NCBI RefSeq assembly: GCF_003004785.1
Contig: NZ_PVZS01000037.1
Span: forward strand, 1 to 40,944
Length of the DNA: 40,944 nucleotides
Direction: 5' to 3'
Source of the DNA: Alsobacter soli
GTDB taxonomy: Bacteria; Pseudomonadota; Alphaproteobacteria; Rhizobiales; Beijerinckiaceae
Positions 9,135 to 18,917 of the stretch are shown here, in pieces (within the stretch, counting starts at the first letter, position 1; every line of letters starts with the position of its first letter). Made by a program: the position numbers and the translations under genes. A model generated the notes under the pieces. That model had not been told where the DNA came from, did no database searches, and saw nothing but the letters and a program-made list of their open reading frames with translations.

Positions 9135-9207
9135 AATCTGCCCCGTGGGATTGCAAATCGTAAAGGTTGTGTTGTGCCGCGGTAAGAGCTCGCGTTTAGC
9201 GGGCGCC

Positions 9208-10134
9208 CTAGGTCAGCAGGGCGAGCGCGACGGGAAGCGTCAGCAGCGCCAGAAGCGTCTGCACAGTCAGGATCTCGGCCATGAGGGACGCGTCCCCACC
9301 CATCTGACGGGCCAGGATGTAGGACCCGCTCGCCGTCGGCACGGCCGAGCAGATGACCGTGACGGCCAGCCCGGCCCCGCTCACGCCCAACGCCTTCGCG
9401 ATCGTGCTGGCGACCAGCGGGAGAAGGGCGAGCTTCAGGGTCGTGGAGAGCGCCAGGGCGAGGCTCGGGCGGCGAAGACGGGACAGATCGAGGCCGGCGC
9501 CGACCACCAGGAGGCCGGCGGCCAGGGACGCGCGGCCGAGAATCTCCGTGTAGCTCATCAAGGCGGCTGGAATCGGCGGCCGGAGAATGTTCAGGACCAG
9601 GCCGACGGCGCAGGACCAGATGAACGGGTTCTTCGCGAGCGCACCGACCAGGTCGCGCCACGCGAGCCGCCGGGGAGAGGCGTAGCGGGCCAGGACCAGC
9701 ACGGCGATCACGTTCAACAGCGGGATCATGCTGGCGATGGCTATGGCGCCCAGCGACGTCCCTTGCTGCCCGTAGAGGTTGGCGGCGATGGCGAGGGCCA
9801 CGAAGGTGTTCCAGCGGGTGGCGCCCTGCAGCACGGAGGTGAAGGCTGGGCCATCGAGGCCCCAGAGCGCCTTCAGGGGGCGGCGGAGCGCCAGCAGAAG
9901 ACCCGTCACGAGCAGGATACCCGCCACCAGCGATCCGCCAATCGGCGCCAGCGGCGCCGAGCGCAGGTCGGTGCGGGCGAGCGTCTCGATCACGAGCGCG
10001 GGAAACAGGATGAAGTAGGTCACCCGCTCGAACCCGGCCCACTGGGCCTCGTCGACCACGCGGGTCACGCGCGTGGCCCAGCCTGTGACGAGCAGCAGGA
10101 AGACAGGGATGAGGCTGGCCGCGACGGCGGGCAT
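9208..10134 (-). CDS. AEC-family transporter
   Basis: The 308-residue protein belongs to the auxin efflux carrier/malonate permease family of secondary transporters. About ten membrane segments are visible in the two-times-five layout. Family features include the N-terminal ATRVTRVVDEAQWAGFERVTYFILFPALV, the central ALAKNPFIWSCAVGLVLNIL, and the C-terminal GLAVTVICSAVPTASGSYILARQMGGDA, which matches the P-T-[AS] segment typical of AEC proteins. The ATG at 10134 has GGAG 9 nt upstream and is preferred over a GTG at 10143. The substrate cannot be deduced; members export auxin, malonate or other organic acids. Confidence 0.9.
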   Translation of the reverse strand: MPAVAASLIPVFLLLVTGWATRVTRVVDEAQWAGFERVTYFILFPALVIETLARTDLRSAPLAPIGGSLVAGILLVTGLLLALRRPLKALWGLDGPAFTSVLQGATRWNTFVALAIAANLYGQQGTSLGAIAIASMIPLLNVIAVLVLARYASPRRLAWRDLVGALAKNPFIWSCAVGLVLNILRPPIPAALMSYTEILGRASLAAGLLVVGAGLDLSRLRRPSLALALSTTLKLALLPLVASTIAKALGVSGAGLAVTVICSAVPTASGSYILARQMGGDASLMAEILTVQTLLALLTLPVALALLT

Positions 10135-10339
10135 GAAAAACACTCCGGCTCCGGCCCTGCCGTTAAAGCATTACAAGGCGAGGCGAAACCGGCCTGGAGC
10201 ACAAGCCGGTGCATTGCGGGCCAGCCGCTCCACTAAGCTTGGGCGGCGCCGTTCCGCCGCAATGCATTCAGGGCGCATTCATTTGAAAAATGTCATTTTC
10301 TCAATGTTGCGGGCTGATTGAGCCCCGCGGGGGACTACC

Positions 10340-10858
10340 ATGTTTCTCACATTCCAGCGCTCTCGCGCGTTTCGCGCCACGGTGGGGGCTGTCGCAGTCG
10401 TTTCCATGCTGGCGGGCCTGGCGTCGACCGCAGAGGCCAGGCCGCGCCGCCCCGGCTACGCCTATGGCGGACGCCCCATCGCGCCGCCCCGCCGTCACCA
10501 CGGGGGCGGGAACGCCGCCGCGTTCGCAGCCATCGCTGGCATCGCGGCGCTTGGCATAGGGGCGGCCATCGCGTCGTCGCAGAGCCGCAGGACCTATCAG
10601 ACCTACGAGGATCCTTACGGGCCGGACTACGCCTACGAGCCTGCGCCGGAGGAGCCCGTCACTCTCTACGAGGAGCCCGGCTACGCGCCGCCCGTCCGCC
10701 GTCCCCCTCCACCGCCGCCGATGTACTCCCAGCCCATGCCGCGGGGCTGGGGCCATCACGCGCCGCAATGGCGCGAGCCCCACCATCCTGGAGGTCCCCA
10801 CATCTCGCGCGCGGACTGGCATCGGCTGCGCATCCAGCAGGAGCGGGAGCGCCGCTGA
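10340..10858 (+). CDS. Exported Pro/Tyr-rich protein
   Basis: This 172-residue protein has an N-terminal signal (basic FQRSRAFRA, hydrophobic TVGAVAVVSMLAGLAS, cleavage after AEA). A Gly/Ala hydrophobic stretch (AAFAAIAGIAALGIGAAIAS) follows at about residues 58-77. The rest is rich in Tyr, Pro and Glu, with a run of prolines and a basic C-terminus. No cysteine marks a lipoprotein. Similar signal-plus-glycine-segment proteins are common envelope proteins of unknown function in Hyphomicrobiales. The stop lies 1 bp from the end of convergent ruvX. Confidence 0.75.
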   Translation: MFLTFQRSRAFRATVGAVAVVSMLAGLASTAEARPRRPGYAYGGRPIAPPRRHHGGGNAAAFAAIAGIAALGIGAAIASSQSRRTYQTYEDPYGPDYAYEPAPEEPVTLYEEPGYAPPVRRPPPPPPMYSQPMPRGWGHHAPQWREPHHPGGPHISRADWHRLRIQQERERR

Positions 10859-10859
10859 C

Positions 10860-11363
10860 CTATTCGAGGCGGTCCTCGTCGGCCTCCTCCTGCCGCTGCA
10901 AGGCAGCGAGGCGGTCGAGCAGCCCCTGCAGGATGTAGGCTGCGGCCATCTTGTCCACGAGTTCGTCGCGGCGGGCGCGGGAGGCGTCCGCCGCGAGCAG
11001 CGTGCGGGTGACCGCAGCAGTGGAGAGGCGCTCGTCCCAGTAGACGATGGGCAGCGGCGTGAGCTGGGCGAGGTTGCGGGCGAAGGCGCGGGTGCTCTGG
11101 ACCCGCGGGCCCTCGCTGCCGTCCATGTTCAGCGGCATGCCGAGCACCAGCCCGGCGACGGCGTGCTTCGTCGCGTGCGCGAGCAGGGCGGCGGCGTCCT
11201 CGCGGAACTTGGTCCTGCGGATCGTCTCCAGGGGCGTGGCGATGCGGCGCTCGACGTCCGACAGGGCGAGCCCGATGGTCTTGGTCCCCAGGTCGAGCCC
11301 CATGAGGCGCGCGTAGCGGGGCAGGGCGAGGATGGGCGCGAGGTCGGTGCCGGGCTGGGTCAT
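10860..11363 (-). CDS. ruvX: Putative pre-16S rRNA nuclease / Holliday junction resolvase YqgF
   Basis: The 167-residue RNase H-fold protein belongs to the YqgF/RuvX family, implicated in pre-16S rRNA 5'-end processing. It carries the expected motifs: [16 protein letters not shown] with Asp24, [24 protein letters not shown] with the catalytic Glu, and [16 protein letters not shown] with the last Asp. The ATG at 11363 ([10 protein letters not shown]) is chosen; the frame is open to 11441 but that part overlaps the divergent hydrolase promoter. It is divergent from the UPF0173 gene. Confidence 0.93.
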   Translation of the reverse strand: MTQPGTDLAPILALPRYARLMGLDLGTKTIGLALSDVERRIATPLETIRRTKFREDAAALLAHATKHAVAGLVLGMPLNMDGSEGPRVQSTRAFARNLAQLTPLPIVYWDERLSTAAVTRTLLAADASRARRDELVDKMAAAYILQGLLDRLAALQRQEEADEDRLE

Positions 11364-11404
11364 GCGCCTTCTTGAAGGCTCGCCCTCCGCGGAGCAAGCG
11401 CCGA

Positions 11405-11432
11405 TTGCCAGCGGACGCGCCGCCGCTACATT
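11405..11432 (+). promoter_or_regulatory. Predicted promoter of the UPF0173 hydrolase gene
   Basis: TTGCCA at 11405-11410 and TACATT at 11427-11432 are separated by 16 bp, with the ATG 32 bp further on and a GGCGAGGAGAG ribosome-binding site between. This is inferred from pattern only. Confidence 0.4.
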
Positions 11433-11464
11433 CTCGCCCACCGTCCGAAGGCGAGGAGAGTTCC

Positions 11465-12163
11465 ATGAAGATCACCTGGTTCGGCCATGCCGCGTTCCGG
11501 CTCGATTTCGGCGGCAAGGCCGTGCTCATCGACCCGTTCTTCACCGGCAACCCGGCCTTCACGTCGGACCGCGCGGCGGCCGTGAATGGGGCGACGCACA
11601 TTCTGATCACGCACGGGCATGGCGACCACATCGGCGACACGGTGGCCATCGCCAAGGAGACCGGCGCCAAGGTCGTCACCAATTACGACCTGTGCATGTA
11701 TCTGGCTTCCCAGGGCGTGCAGAACTTCGACCCGATGAACACCGGCGGCACGATCGACGCCGGCGGCTTCCAGGTGTCGCTGGTGCGGGCCGACCACTCG
11801 GCCGGCCTCGTGGAGGCGGGCGTCGGCTTCCCCCTGGGCTTCCCCAACGGGATCATCGTGAGGGCGGAGGGCGAGCCCACCGTCTACCACATGGGCGACA
11901 CGGACATCTTCGGCGACATGGCGCTGATCAACGAGATCTACGCTCCCAAGATCGGGCTCGTGCCCATCGGCGACCGCTTCACCATGGGGGCGGCCTCCGC
12001 GGCGCTGGCCTGCAAGCGCTTCTTCCAGTTCCAGACCGTGATCCCGTGCCACTACGGCTCGTTCGGGATCGTCGACCCGACAGCGGACAAATTCGTGGCC
12101 GCCATGCAGGGAAGCGCGACCAAGGTGCTCGTGCCCGAGAAGGGCGTCGCCATGGAGGTGTGA
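11465..12163 (+). CDS. UPF0173 family metal-dependent hydrolase
   Basis: The 232-residue protein has the metallo-beta-lactamase fold. The N-terminal strand is [33 protein letters not shown] is the HxHxDH metal site. [10 protein letters not shown] and IPCHYGSFG supply later Asp/His ligands. It matches the UPF0173 group (about 230 residues, E. coli UlaG-like) in length and motif order. The physiological substrate of this group is not known. AGGAGAG lies 4-5 nt before the ATG. A repeat hairpin follows at 12189. Confidence 0.93.
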   Translation: MKITWFGHAAFRLDFGGKAVLIDPFFTGNPAFTSDRAAAVNGATHILITHGHGDHIGDTVAIAKETGAKVVTNYDLCMYLASQGVQNFDPMNTGGTIDAGGFQVSLVRADHSAGLVEAGVGFPLGFPNGIIVRAEGEPTVYHMGDTDIFGDMALINEIYAPKIGLVPIGDRFTMGAASAALACKRFFQFQTVIPCHYGSFGIVDPTADKFVAAMQGSATKVLVPEKGVAMEV

Positions 12164-12188
12164 GGCGTCTGTCCGACTTCAGCCGTCC

Positions 12189-12209
12189 TGGCCGGGCTTG
12201 TCCCGGCCA
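12189..12209. repeat. Short palindromic repeat (TGGCCGGG-CTTGT-CCCGGCCA)
   Basis: A perfect 8-bp stem with a 5-nt loop, continuing into TCCACG. This unit is a well-known dispersed palindrome of Bradyrhizobium, Methylobacterium and relatives. Lying 25 bp after the hydrolase stop, it may act as a 3' hairpin. Confidence 0.7.
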
Positions 12210-12288
12210 TCCACGCCCTCCAAACGCGTGGAGAGCCCGGAGAAATGAACGGGAGAGGGCGGTCGCCTTGCGTCACTCTTGGCGCCTG

Positions 12289-12318
12289 TTGCGGCTGCGA
12301 AGGGGGCGGTGCTATAGC
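12289..12318 (+). promoter_or_regulatory. Predicted promoter of gatC-gatA
   Basis: TTGCGG at 12289-12294 and TATAGC at 12313-12318 are separated by 18 bp. The ATG of gatC lies 48 bp beyond. The -10 hexamer is identical to the one proposed for pyrB. Confidence 0.45.
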
Positions 12319-12366
12319 CCGCAGCGGCCGGGCGCGGGTTCGGCCGCCGTTTCCGAAGAGGTCCGA

Positions 12367-12654
12367 ATGTCCGTCGACCAGGCGACCGTCCGGCGCATCG
12401 CGCATCTTGCGCGCATCGCCGTCACCGAGGAGGAGGTGCCGCACCTCCAGGGCGAGCTGAACGCCATCCTGGACTTCGTGGAGCAACTCAACGAGGTCGA
12501 CGTCTCCGGCGTAGAGCCGATGACATCGGTCACCCCCATGGTGATGAAGAAGCGCCAGGACGAGGTGACGGACGGCGGCATCGCCGACGTCATCGTCGGC
12601 AACGCGCCCATGACCGAGGACCACTACTTCATGGTCCCCAAGGTGGTCGAGTAA
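12367..12654 (+). CDS. gatC: Asp-tRNA(Asn)/Glu-tRNA(Gln) amidotransferase subunit C
   Basis: The 95-residue protein is the small belt subunit that stabilises the GatA-GatB contact. It begins [23 protein letters not shown], the conserved GatC N-terminus. The middle [25 protein letters not shown] and the C-terminal end [16 protein letters not shown] are also classic. gatA follows 69 bp downstream on the same strand. Confidence 0.96.
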   Translation: MSVDQATVRRIAHLARIAVTEEEVPHLQGELNAILDFVEQLNEVDVSGVEPMTSVTPMVMKKRQDEVTDGGIADVIVGNAPMTEDHYFMVPKVVE

Positions 12655-12723
12655 CCGCCGCCACCCTTTCCGCCGATTGCGGCGACCTCCGGGCCAGGCC
12701 CGGCAGGAGACAGAGTTGATCCC

Positions 12724-14202
<1,479 letters not shown>

Positions 14203-14205
14203 GTC

Positions 14206-14415
14206 GTGATCAGCGCGGTCGTCGCCTCCGTGTGCCTGACCGCGCTGCAGTGGATGCTTTGGGCGACGGCCGGTCTGCTTGGCGTGCTCGTCGTCGTGCA
14301 ACTGGCGCGCGGCGAACCTGAGGCGCAGCCGTTCATGACAATCGCCGCCGCCCTCGCCATGGCCGCCCTGGGCTGGGCTTGCGGCGCGATCGGTCGGCGG
14401 CTCGCGCCGCGCTGA
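14206..14415 (+). CDS. Small two-helix membrane protein
   Basis: The 69-residue ORF begins with GTG only 3 bp after the gatA stop, which suggests translational coupling. Two hydrophobic segments are visible (LQWMLWATAGLLGVLVVVQL and FMTIAAALAMAALGWACGAIG), joined by a short polar loop with Glu/Gln. It ends in a basic tail. I do not recognise the family. Position, overlap-free packing and codon use support a real gene. Confidence 0.6.
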   Translation: MISAVVASVCLTALQWMLWATAGLLGVLVVVQLARGEPEAQPFMTIAAALAMAALGWACGAIGRRLAPR

Positions 14416-14430
14416 AACTCGGAAACCTCC

Positions 14431-14739
14431 ATGCCTCCGCATTTCTGGCAGGACCTTGAGCCTTACCGCTGGGTCATCCTGCTCGCCTTCGTCGATCCGG
14501 TTGTGGTCGCCATCGGCCTATGGATGGGCTGGCACGCCGACCAGGCGGCCAAGCTTTTCCTGGCCGGGCTCGCGGCGACCATCGCCGCCGTGGCGGTGAG
14601 CTTCCTGCTGCGCTTCGTCGGGATCAGCTGGTTCGAGGGCGGCTACTATTTCGGGGGCGCGCACGCGCTCGTCCGCTTCTTCGCCGGCGTGCTGTGGGCC
14701 GCCATAGGGTATGGGGCGAGGCGGGCGAGGGGCGTTTAG
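14431..14739 (+). CDS. Small membrane protein, three predicted helices
   Basis: The 102-residue protein starts 15 bp after the preceding gene. Hydrophobic stretches are WVILLAFVDPVVVAIGLWMG, LFLAGLAATIAAVAVSFLLRF and HALVRFFAGVLWAAIGYG; the C-terminus is Arg-rich. Similar short proteins next to gatA are, from memory, found in related genomes, but no function is known to me. It probably forms a transcription unit with gatC-gatA. Confidence 0.65.
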   Translation: MPPHFWQDLEPYRWVILLAFVDPVVVAIGLWMGWHADQAAKLFLAGLAATIAAVAVSFLLRFVGISWFEGGYYFGGAHALVRFFAGVLWAAIGYGARRARGV

Positions 14740-14749
14740 AGGCTTCTCC

Positions 14750-14829
14750 CGTCATGCGAGCGCAGCAATGCAATCCAGTGGACGCCCGGCCTCTGGGTTG
14801 CTTCGTCGCTGCGCTCCTCGCAATGACGG
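14750..14829. repeat. Dispersed palindromic element, copy 2
   Basis: The left arm CGTCATGCGAGCGCAGCAATGCAATCCAG is degenerate, with deletions relative to the right arm. The right arm CTGGGTTGCTTCGTCGCTGCGCTCCTCGCAATGACGG is full length. Same family as the elements at 3062 and 16944. It lies between two small membrane-protein genes; the rest of the gap to 14976 shows nothing else. Confidence 0.8.
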
Positions 14830-14976
14830 AGAGGGGTTTTAGCCCTCGATGAACGAGACGCCAGAGCGCCTTGTCCATGAGCGGCGCGGTGGGCGGGCGC
14901 TCGCCCTCCTTTGCACGCGTTGGTTCTGCGGCTTTTCCGGCTTAGCATCAGGCGTCCGCCACCCGGGTGCAGGCCC

Positions 14977-15342
14977 ATGAACGACTCCGCCAAGCCCGAG
15001 GTCGCCCTCGCCGAGGAGCGGATCGACTCCACCTTCCGCAACGGCTCCCTGACCGCCATCGGCGTCGTGGTGGGCTTCTCGCTCAGCTTCCTGAGCCGCT
15101 GGGCGGGGTTGCCAGGCGAGTGGACCCGCGTGGACCTGGTCGCGGTGGCGGTGATCCTGCTCGGCATCGCGCTGCAGATCATGTCGCTGTCGGTGATGCT
15201 GGGCATCCGCTCCCTGCTGGTCCGGCGTTACAAGCTCGCCGTGCGCCTGTTCCTGACGGGGCTGTCGGCCGTTTGCCTGGGCGTGCTCTTGGCGGTGTTC
15301 GCCTCGGTGGTGGGGCTTGGCCCCGGCGTGCTGGGAGGTTGA
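14977..15342 (+). CDS. Small integral membrane protein of unknown function
   Basis: The 121-residue protein begins at MNDSAKPEVALAEERIDS (14977); 22 extra upstream codons are open but lie before this natural start. Hydrophobic segments are LTAIGVVVGFSLSFLSRWAG, VDLVAVAVILLGIALQIMSL and VRLFLTGLSAVCLGVLLAVFASVVGLG, giving three or four helices. It has no motif I recognise. It sits 100 bp before gatB on the same strand. Confidence 0.7.
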   Translation: MNDSAKPEVALAEERIDSTFRNGSLTAIGVVVGFSLSFLSRWAGLPGEWTRVDLVAVAVILLGIALQIMSLSVMLGIRSLLVRRYKLAVRLFLTGLSAVCLGVLLAVFASVVGLGPGVLGG

Positions 15343-15373
15343 GCCGGTTCGTCGGCCGCCAGCCCCTTGACCC

Positions 15374-15415
15374 CGCGCCCCCGAGAACCCAAAAGCGGGG
15401 CGCGAGGCTTCGCGC
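15374..15415 (+). promoter_or_regulatory. Alternative hairpins in the gatB leader
   Basis: CGCGCCCC (15374-15381) pairs with GGGGCGCG (15397-15404). GCGCGA (15400-15405) can instead pair with TCGCGC (15410-15415). The two hairpins share bases and exclude each other. They lie 28-69 bp before the gatB ATG. In such GC-rich DNA chance pairing is possible, so confidence is low. Confidence 0.3.
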
Positions 15416-15442
15416 CCTCATCGACACGAGAGACCAGACCCG

Positions 15443-16930
15443 ATGAACGCCATCGTCGACAGCCGCACCATGGACCCCAAGAAGCTCATCAAGGGCGCCA
15501 CGGGGGATTGGGAGGTGATCATCGGCATGGAGATCCATGCCCAGGTGACGTCGAAGTCGAAGCTGTTCTCGGGCGCCTCCACGGAATTCGGCGGCGAGCC
15601 GAACGACCACGTGTCGCTCGTGGACGCCGCGATGCCGGGCATGCTGCCGGTGATCAACGAGGAGTGCGTGCGCCAGGCCATCCGCACCGGCCTCGGCCTC
15701 AAGGCGCAGGTCAACCTGCGCTCCACCTTCGACCGCAAGAACTACTTCTACCCGGACCTGCCGCAGGGTTACCAGATCAGCCAGTACAAGAGCCCCATCG
15801 TGGGCGAGGGCGAGGTGGTCGTGGACCTGCCGGAGAGCGGCGGGCAGATCACAGTGGGTATCGAGCGCCTGCATCTCGAGCAGGACGCGGGCAAGTCGCT
15901 GCACGACCAGCATCCCACCATGAGCTTCGTGGACCTCAACAGGTCCGGCGTGGCGCTGATGGAGATCGTGTCCAAGCCCGACATGCGTTCCTCGGAGGAG
16001 GCGCGCGCCTACGTGACGAAGCTGCGGACCATCCTTCGCTATCTCGGCACCTGCGACGGCGACATGGAGAAGGGCAACCTGCGCGCCGACGTGAACGTCT
16101 CCGTGCGTCGCCCGGGCGAGCCCTTCGGCACGCGCTGCGAGATCAAGAACGTGAACTCGATCCGCTTCATCGGCCAGGCCATCGAGGTCGAGGCGCGGCG
16201 GCAGATCGGGATCCTGGAGGACGGGGGCGTGATCGACCAGGAGACGCGCCTCTTCGACCCCGGCCGCGGAGAGACGCGCTCCATGCGCTCCAAGGAAGAG
16301 GCGCACGATTACCGCTACTTCCCGGATCCGGACCTGCTGCCGCTCGAATTCGACCAGGGCTATGTGGACGATCTCGCCCAGCATCTGCCCGAGCTGCCCG
16401 ACGCCAAGAAGGCGCGCTTCATCGCCGACTACGGCCTGACTCCCTATGACGCCGGCGTGCTGGTGGCCGAGCAGGACCAGGCCGCCTATTACGAGGCGGT
16501 GGCCAAGGGCCGCGACGGCAAGGCCGCGGCGAACTGGGTGATCAACGAGCTGTTCGGCCGCCTGAACAAGGAGGGCAAGGACGTCACCACCTCGCCCGTG
16601 TCGCCGGAGCAGCTGGGCGCCATCGTCGACCTGATCGGCGAAAACGTGATCTCCGGCAAGATCGCCAAGGACCTGTTCGAGATCGTCTGGACCGAGGGCG
16701 GCGACCCGCGCCAGATCGTCGAGAGCCGCGGCATGAAGCAGGTCACGGACACCGGCGCCATCGAGGCCGCCGTGGACGCGGTGATCGCCGCCAACCCGGA
16801 CAAGGTCGAGCAGGCCAAGGCCAAGCCGACCATGATCGGCTGGTTCGTCGGGCAGGTGATGAAGCAGTCGGGCGGCAAGGCCAACCCGCAGGCTGTGAAC
16901 GAGATCCTGAAGGCGAAGCTGGGGATCTGA
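15443..16930 (+). CDS. gatB: Asp-tRNA(Asn)/Glu-tRNA(Gln) amidotransferase subunit B
   Basis: The 495-residue subunit binds the misacylated tRNA and activates its side-chain carboxylate. Conserved blocks in order: [106 protein letters not shown]. The C-terminal YqeY/GatB tail domain ([20 protein letters not shown]) is present. It is separated from gatA by three small membrane-protein genes and a repeat. Length is normal. Confidence 0.97.
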   Translation: MNAIVDSRTMDPKKLIKGATGDWEVIIGMEIHAQVTSKSKLFSGASTEFGGEPNDHVSLVDAAMPGMLPVINEECVRQAIRTGLGLKAQVNLRSTFDRKNYFYPDLPQGYQISQYKSPIVGEGEVVVDLPESGGQITVGIERLHLEQDAGKSLHDQHPTMSFVDLNRSGVALMEIVSKPDMRSSEEARAYVTKLRTILRYLGTCDGDMEKGNLRADVNVSVRRPGEPFGTRCEIKNVNSIRFIGQAIEVEARRQIGILEDGGVIDQETRLFDPGRGETRSMRSKEEAHDYRYFPDPDLLPLEFDQGYVDDLAQHLPELPDAKKARFIADYGLTPYDAGVLVAEQDQAAYYEAVAKGRDGKAAANWVINELFGRLNKEGKDVTTSPVSPEQLGAIVDLIGENVISGKIAKDLFEIVWTEGGDPRQIVESRGMKQVTDTGAIEAAVDAVIAANPDKVEQAKAKPTMIGWFVGQVMKQSGGKANPQAVNEILKAKLGI

Positions 16931-16943
16931 GACTGCACCTTCT

Positions 16944-17049
16944 CCGTCATTGCGAGGAGCGCAGCGACGAAGCAACCCAGGGACCGGGGCGGGCAAATGA
17001 GGTTTGCGCCCTGTCCCCCTGGATTGCTTCGCTGCGCTCGCAATGACGG
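16944..17049. repeat. Dispersed palindromic element, copy 3
   Basis: CCGTCATTGCGAGGAGCGCAGCGACGAAGCAACCCAGG is followed, after about 30 bp, by CCTGGATTGCTTCGCTGCGCTCGCAATGACGG in inverted orientation. Both arms are well preserved. It fills the convergent gap between gatB and the DedA gene and may serve as a shared 3' hairpin. Confidence 0.85.
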
Positions 17050-17080
17050 TGAGCGAGGGTCCTCGCGCCGCTCAAGGACT

Positions 17081-17602
17081 TCAAATCCAGCCCTTCAGCG
17101 CCTCCACGCCGAAGGCGCCGGCGCCGAGCGTCCAGGTCGCCCAGGCGAAGGCCGAGAGCCAGTTCGCCAGCTGGAAAGACCACTGCGGCATCTGGCAGGC
17201 GCCCGCCACCAGCGGGACGGCCGCGCGCAGAGGGCCGAGGAACCTGCCGAAGAACACGCCTGCCCAGCCCCACTTCTCGAAAGCGGCGTGGCCGCGCGGC
17301 AGCAGGTCAGGGTGCTTGTTCAGCGGCCACATGCGGGCGATCGGCTCGTGGTAGTGGTAGCCGAGCCAGTAGGAGAGCCAGTCGCCCAACGCGGCGCCGA
17401 GGGCGGCGGCGAGCCAGAGCGGCACGAAGGCCATGCCGCTGGCGCCGATCATAAGGCCCACGCCCCAGAGGATGACGGTGGCGGGCAGGAGCAGGGACAC
17501 GAAGGCCAGGGATTCGCCAAAGGCCAGGAGGAACACGATCGGGATCGCCCATCCCTCGTGCTCACGGAGGAAAGCGAGCACGGGCTCGGCGAAATCTGGC
17601 AT
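17081..17602 (-). CDS. DedA-family membrane protein
   Basis: The 173-residue protein belongs to the DedA/SNARE-associated (VTT) family of inner-membrane proteins. Members include the undecaprenyl-phosphate flippases UptA/DedA. Visible motifs: GESLAFVSLLLPATVIL, ALGAALGDWLSYWLGYHY, and FFGRFLGPLRAAVPLVAGACQM, matching the family's F/Y-x-R-F-x-P-x-R and downstream Gly residues. The ATG at 17602 is given; a TTG at 17608 is better placed from AGGAGA (7 nt) and may be the true start, adding two residues. It is divergent from the GST at 17759. Confidence 0.9.
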   Translation of the reverse strand: MPDFAEPVLAFLREHEGWAIPIVFLLAFGESLAFVSLLLPATVILWGVGLMIGASGMAFVPLWLAAALGAALGDWLSYWLGYHYHEPIARMWPLNKHPDLLPRGHAAFEKWGWAGVFFGRFLGPLRAAVPLVAGACQMPQWSFQLANWLSAFAWATWTLGAGAFGVEALKGWI

Positions 17603-17696
17603 GTTCAAGCAGTCGTCTCCTGGCTCCCGCAGAGGTGGGAACGGCCGCGCATAAATCAACCGAGTGCGCGCCTTTCATTGCCGCGCTCGCGCCGGC

Positions 17697-17724
17697 TTGC
17701 AGGCCCACGGCGGCGCGCTACTGT
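17697..17724 (+). promoter_or_regulatory. Predicted promoter of the GST-GNAT pair
   Basis: TTGCAG at 17697-17702 and TACTGT at 17719-17724 are separated by 16 bp, 35 bp upstream of the GST start. Pattern match only. Confidence 0.35.
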
Positions 17725-17758
17725 CGCGCCGGACACCCCCGCGAGCACGAGGTTGATC

Positions 17759-18397
17759 ATGAGCGCGCGCTATACCCTCCACGGCATCTTCCTGTCTGGC
17801 CCGAGCTACACGGTGGCGCTGGCCCTGTCGCTCGCCGGCGAGCCCTTCGACTATGTCCACGTGAACCTACGCGCGGGCGAGCAGAAGTCGCCCGAGTTCC
17901 TGGCCAAGAACCGGTTCGGGCAGGTGCCCTGCCTCACCGACAAAGCCAATGGCCGCAACCTGTGCCAGTCGGCCGCCATCCTGGAATACATCGCCGACAA
18001 GACCGGCAAGCTTGGCGGCGCCACCTTGGAGGAGCGGATCGCCGCGCGCGAATGGATGTTCTGGTGCTGGGACAAGCTGGTCGCGCCGATCTACCGGTCG
18101 CGCATGGCCAAGCTTGGCCTGCGCCCTCTCGATGAGGCGACGCTCGCCATGTACGCGGCCGACGGCGCGGCGGCGCTGGGCTTCCTGGACAAGTCGCTCG
18201 CCGGGCGCGACTGGCTGGTCGGGGAGGGCGCGACGATCGCCGACATCGACCTCTATGGCGTCGTCCACTACGCCGGGGAGGCCGGCTTCGACCTCTCGCC
18301 CTACGGCAACATCAACGCCTGGGTGGCGCGGGTCCGCAGCCTGCCGGGCTTCGGCGAGCCGGCGCAGCTGCTTCCGGCGGAGAGCCGCGCCGCGTGA
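17759..18397 (+). CDS. Glutathione S-transferase family protein
   Basis: The 212-residue cytosolic GST has an N-terminal thioredoxin-like domain with LHGIFLSGPSYTVALALSLAG and the cis-proline segment NRFGQVPCLTD, then the glutathione-binding QSAAILEYIADKTG. An all-helical C-terminal domain follows with the N-capping motif GEGATIADIDLYGVVHYAG. The usual catalytic Ser/Cys position reads SGPS. The substrate is unknown. Its stop overlaps the GTG of the acetyltransferase gene (GTGA), so the two are co-translated. Confidence 0.92.
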   Translation: MSARYTLHGIFLSGPSYTVALALSLAGEPFDYVHVNLRAGEQKSPEFLAKNRFGQVPCLTDKANGRNLCQSAAILEYIADKTGKLGGATLEERIAAREWMFWCWDKLVAPIYRSRMAKLGLRPLDEATLAMYAADGAAALGFLDKSLAGRDWLVGEGATIADIDLYGVVHYAGEAGFDLSPYGNINAWVARVRSLPGFGEPAQLLPAESRAA

Positions 18398-18867
18398 GCG
18401 CGGACGGGCAGGAGCTCGTGATTCGGGAGGCTCGCTCCGGCGACCTCCCGGCCATCGTGCGCCTGCACGAGGCCGACGCCGCGATCGGCCAGGGCGACGT
18501 CTGGTCGGACCAGAGCCGACCGGCCTACGAGCAGGCCTTCGCCGAGATCGACCGGCATCCGGACCACGTGCTCTATGTGGCCGAGCAAGGCGGCGAGGTG
18601 GTGGGAACGCTGCTGCTCAGCTTCATGCCCGGACTCACCGGGCGCGGCGCCCGCCATGCGGTGCTGCGGGCCGTTCAGGTCAGCGCAGACCGCCGTTCGG
18701 GTGGCATCGGGGCGCAGATGGTGGCCGTGGCCGAGGCGGAAGCCGCCCGGCGCGGCGCGTCTTTGTGCGAGCTGATGTCCAACATGCGCCGGGTGGACGC
18801 TCACCGCTTCTACGAGCGGCTCGGCTACGCGCGCAGCCACTACGGATTCAAGAAGCGGCTACGATAG
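18394..18867 (+). CDS. GNAT-family N-acetyltransferase
   Basis: The 157-residue protein begins with GTG at 18394, overlapping the GST stop. The fold is clear from IREARSGDLPAIVRLHEADA, the central strand VLYVAEQGGEVVGTLLLSF, and motif A QVSADRRSGGIGAQMVAVAEAEA, where RSGGIG is the acetyl-CoA pyrophosphate loop. The C-terminal AHRFYERLGYARSHYGFKKRL is typical. The acceptor is unknown. The coupling to a GST may reflect a joint detoxification role, but that is inference. Confidence 0.92.
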   Translation: MSADGQELVIREARSGDLPAIVRLHEADAAIGQGDVWSDQSRPAYEQAFAEIDRHPDHVLYVAEQGGEVVGTLLLSFMPGLTGRGARHAVLRAVQVSADRRSGGIGAQMVAVAEAEAARRGASLCELMSNMRRVDAHRFYERLGYARSHYGFKKRLR

Positions 18868-18869
18868 AA

Positions 18870-18895
18870 AAGCCCCCGGTCGCGGCCGGGGGCTT
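18870..18895 (-). terminator. Intrinsic terminator, possibly two-way
   Basis: AAGCCCCCGG (18870-18879) pairs perfectly with CCGGGGGCTT (18886-18895) across a 6-nt loop. On the minus strand the stem is followed by TTTTC, a short U-tract, so it mainly serves the PsiF-like gene ending at 18918. It also lies 2 bp after the GNAT stop on the plus strand, where no U-tract follows. Confidence 0.75.
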
Positions 18896-18917
18896 CGGGA
18901 TCACCGAGTTTGCCAGC

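Noticed and set aside
10309-10331. Hairpin GCGGGCT...AGCCCCGC before the exported Pro/Tyr-rich protein
   Set aside because: Imperfect stem with a bulge and no U-tract; not enough to call a terminator or switch.
15179-16996. 605-codon minus-strand frame
   Set aside because: Antisense of gatB; no recognisable motif.
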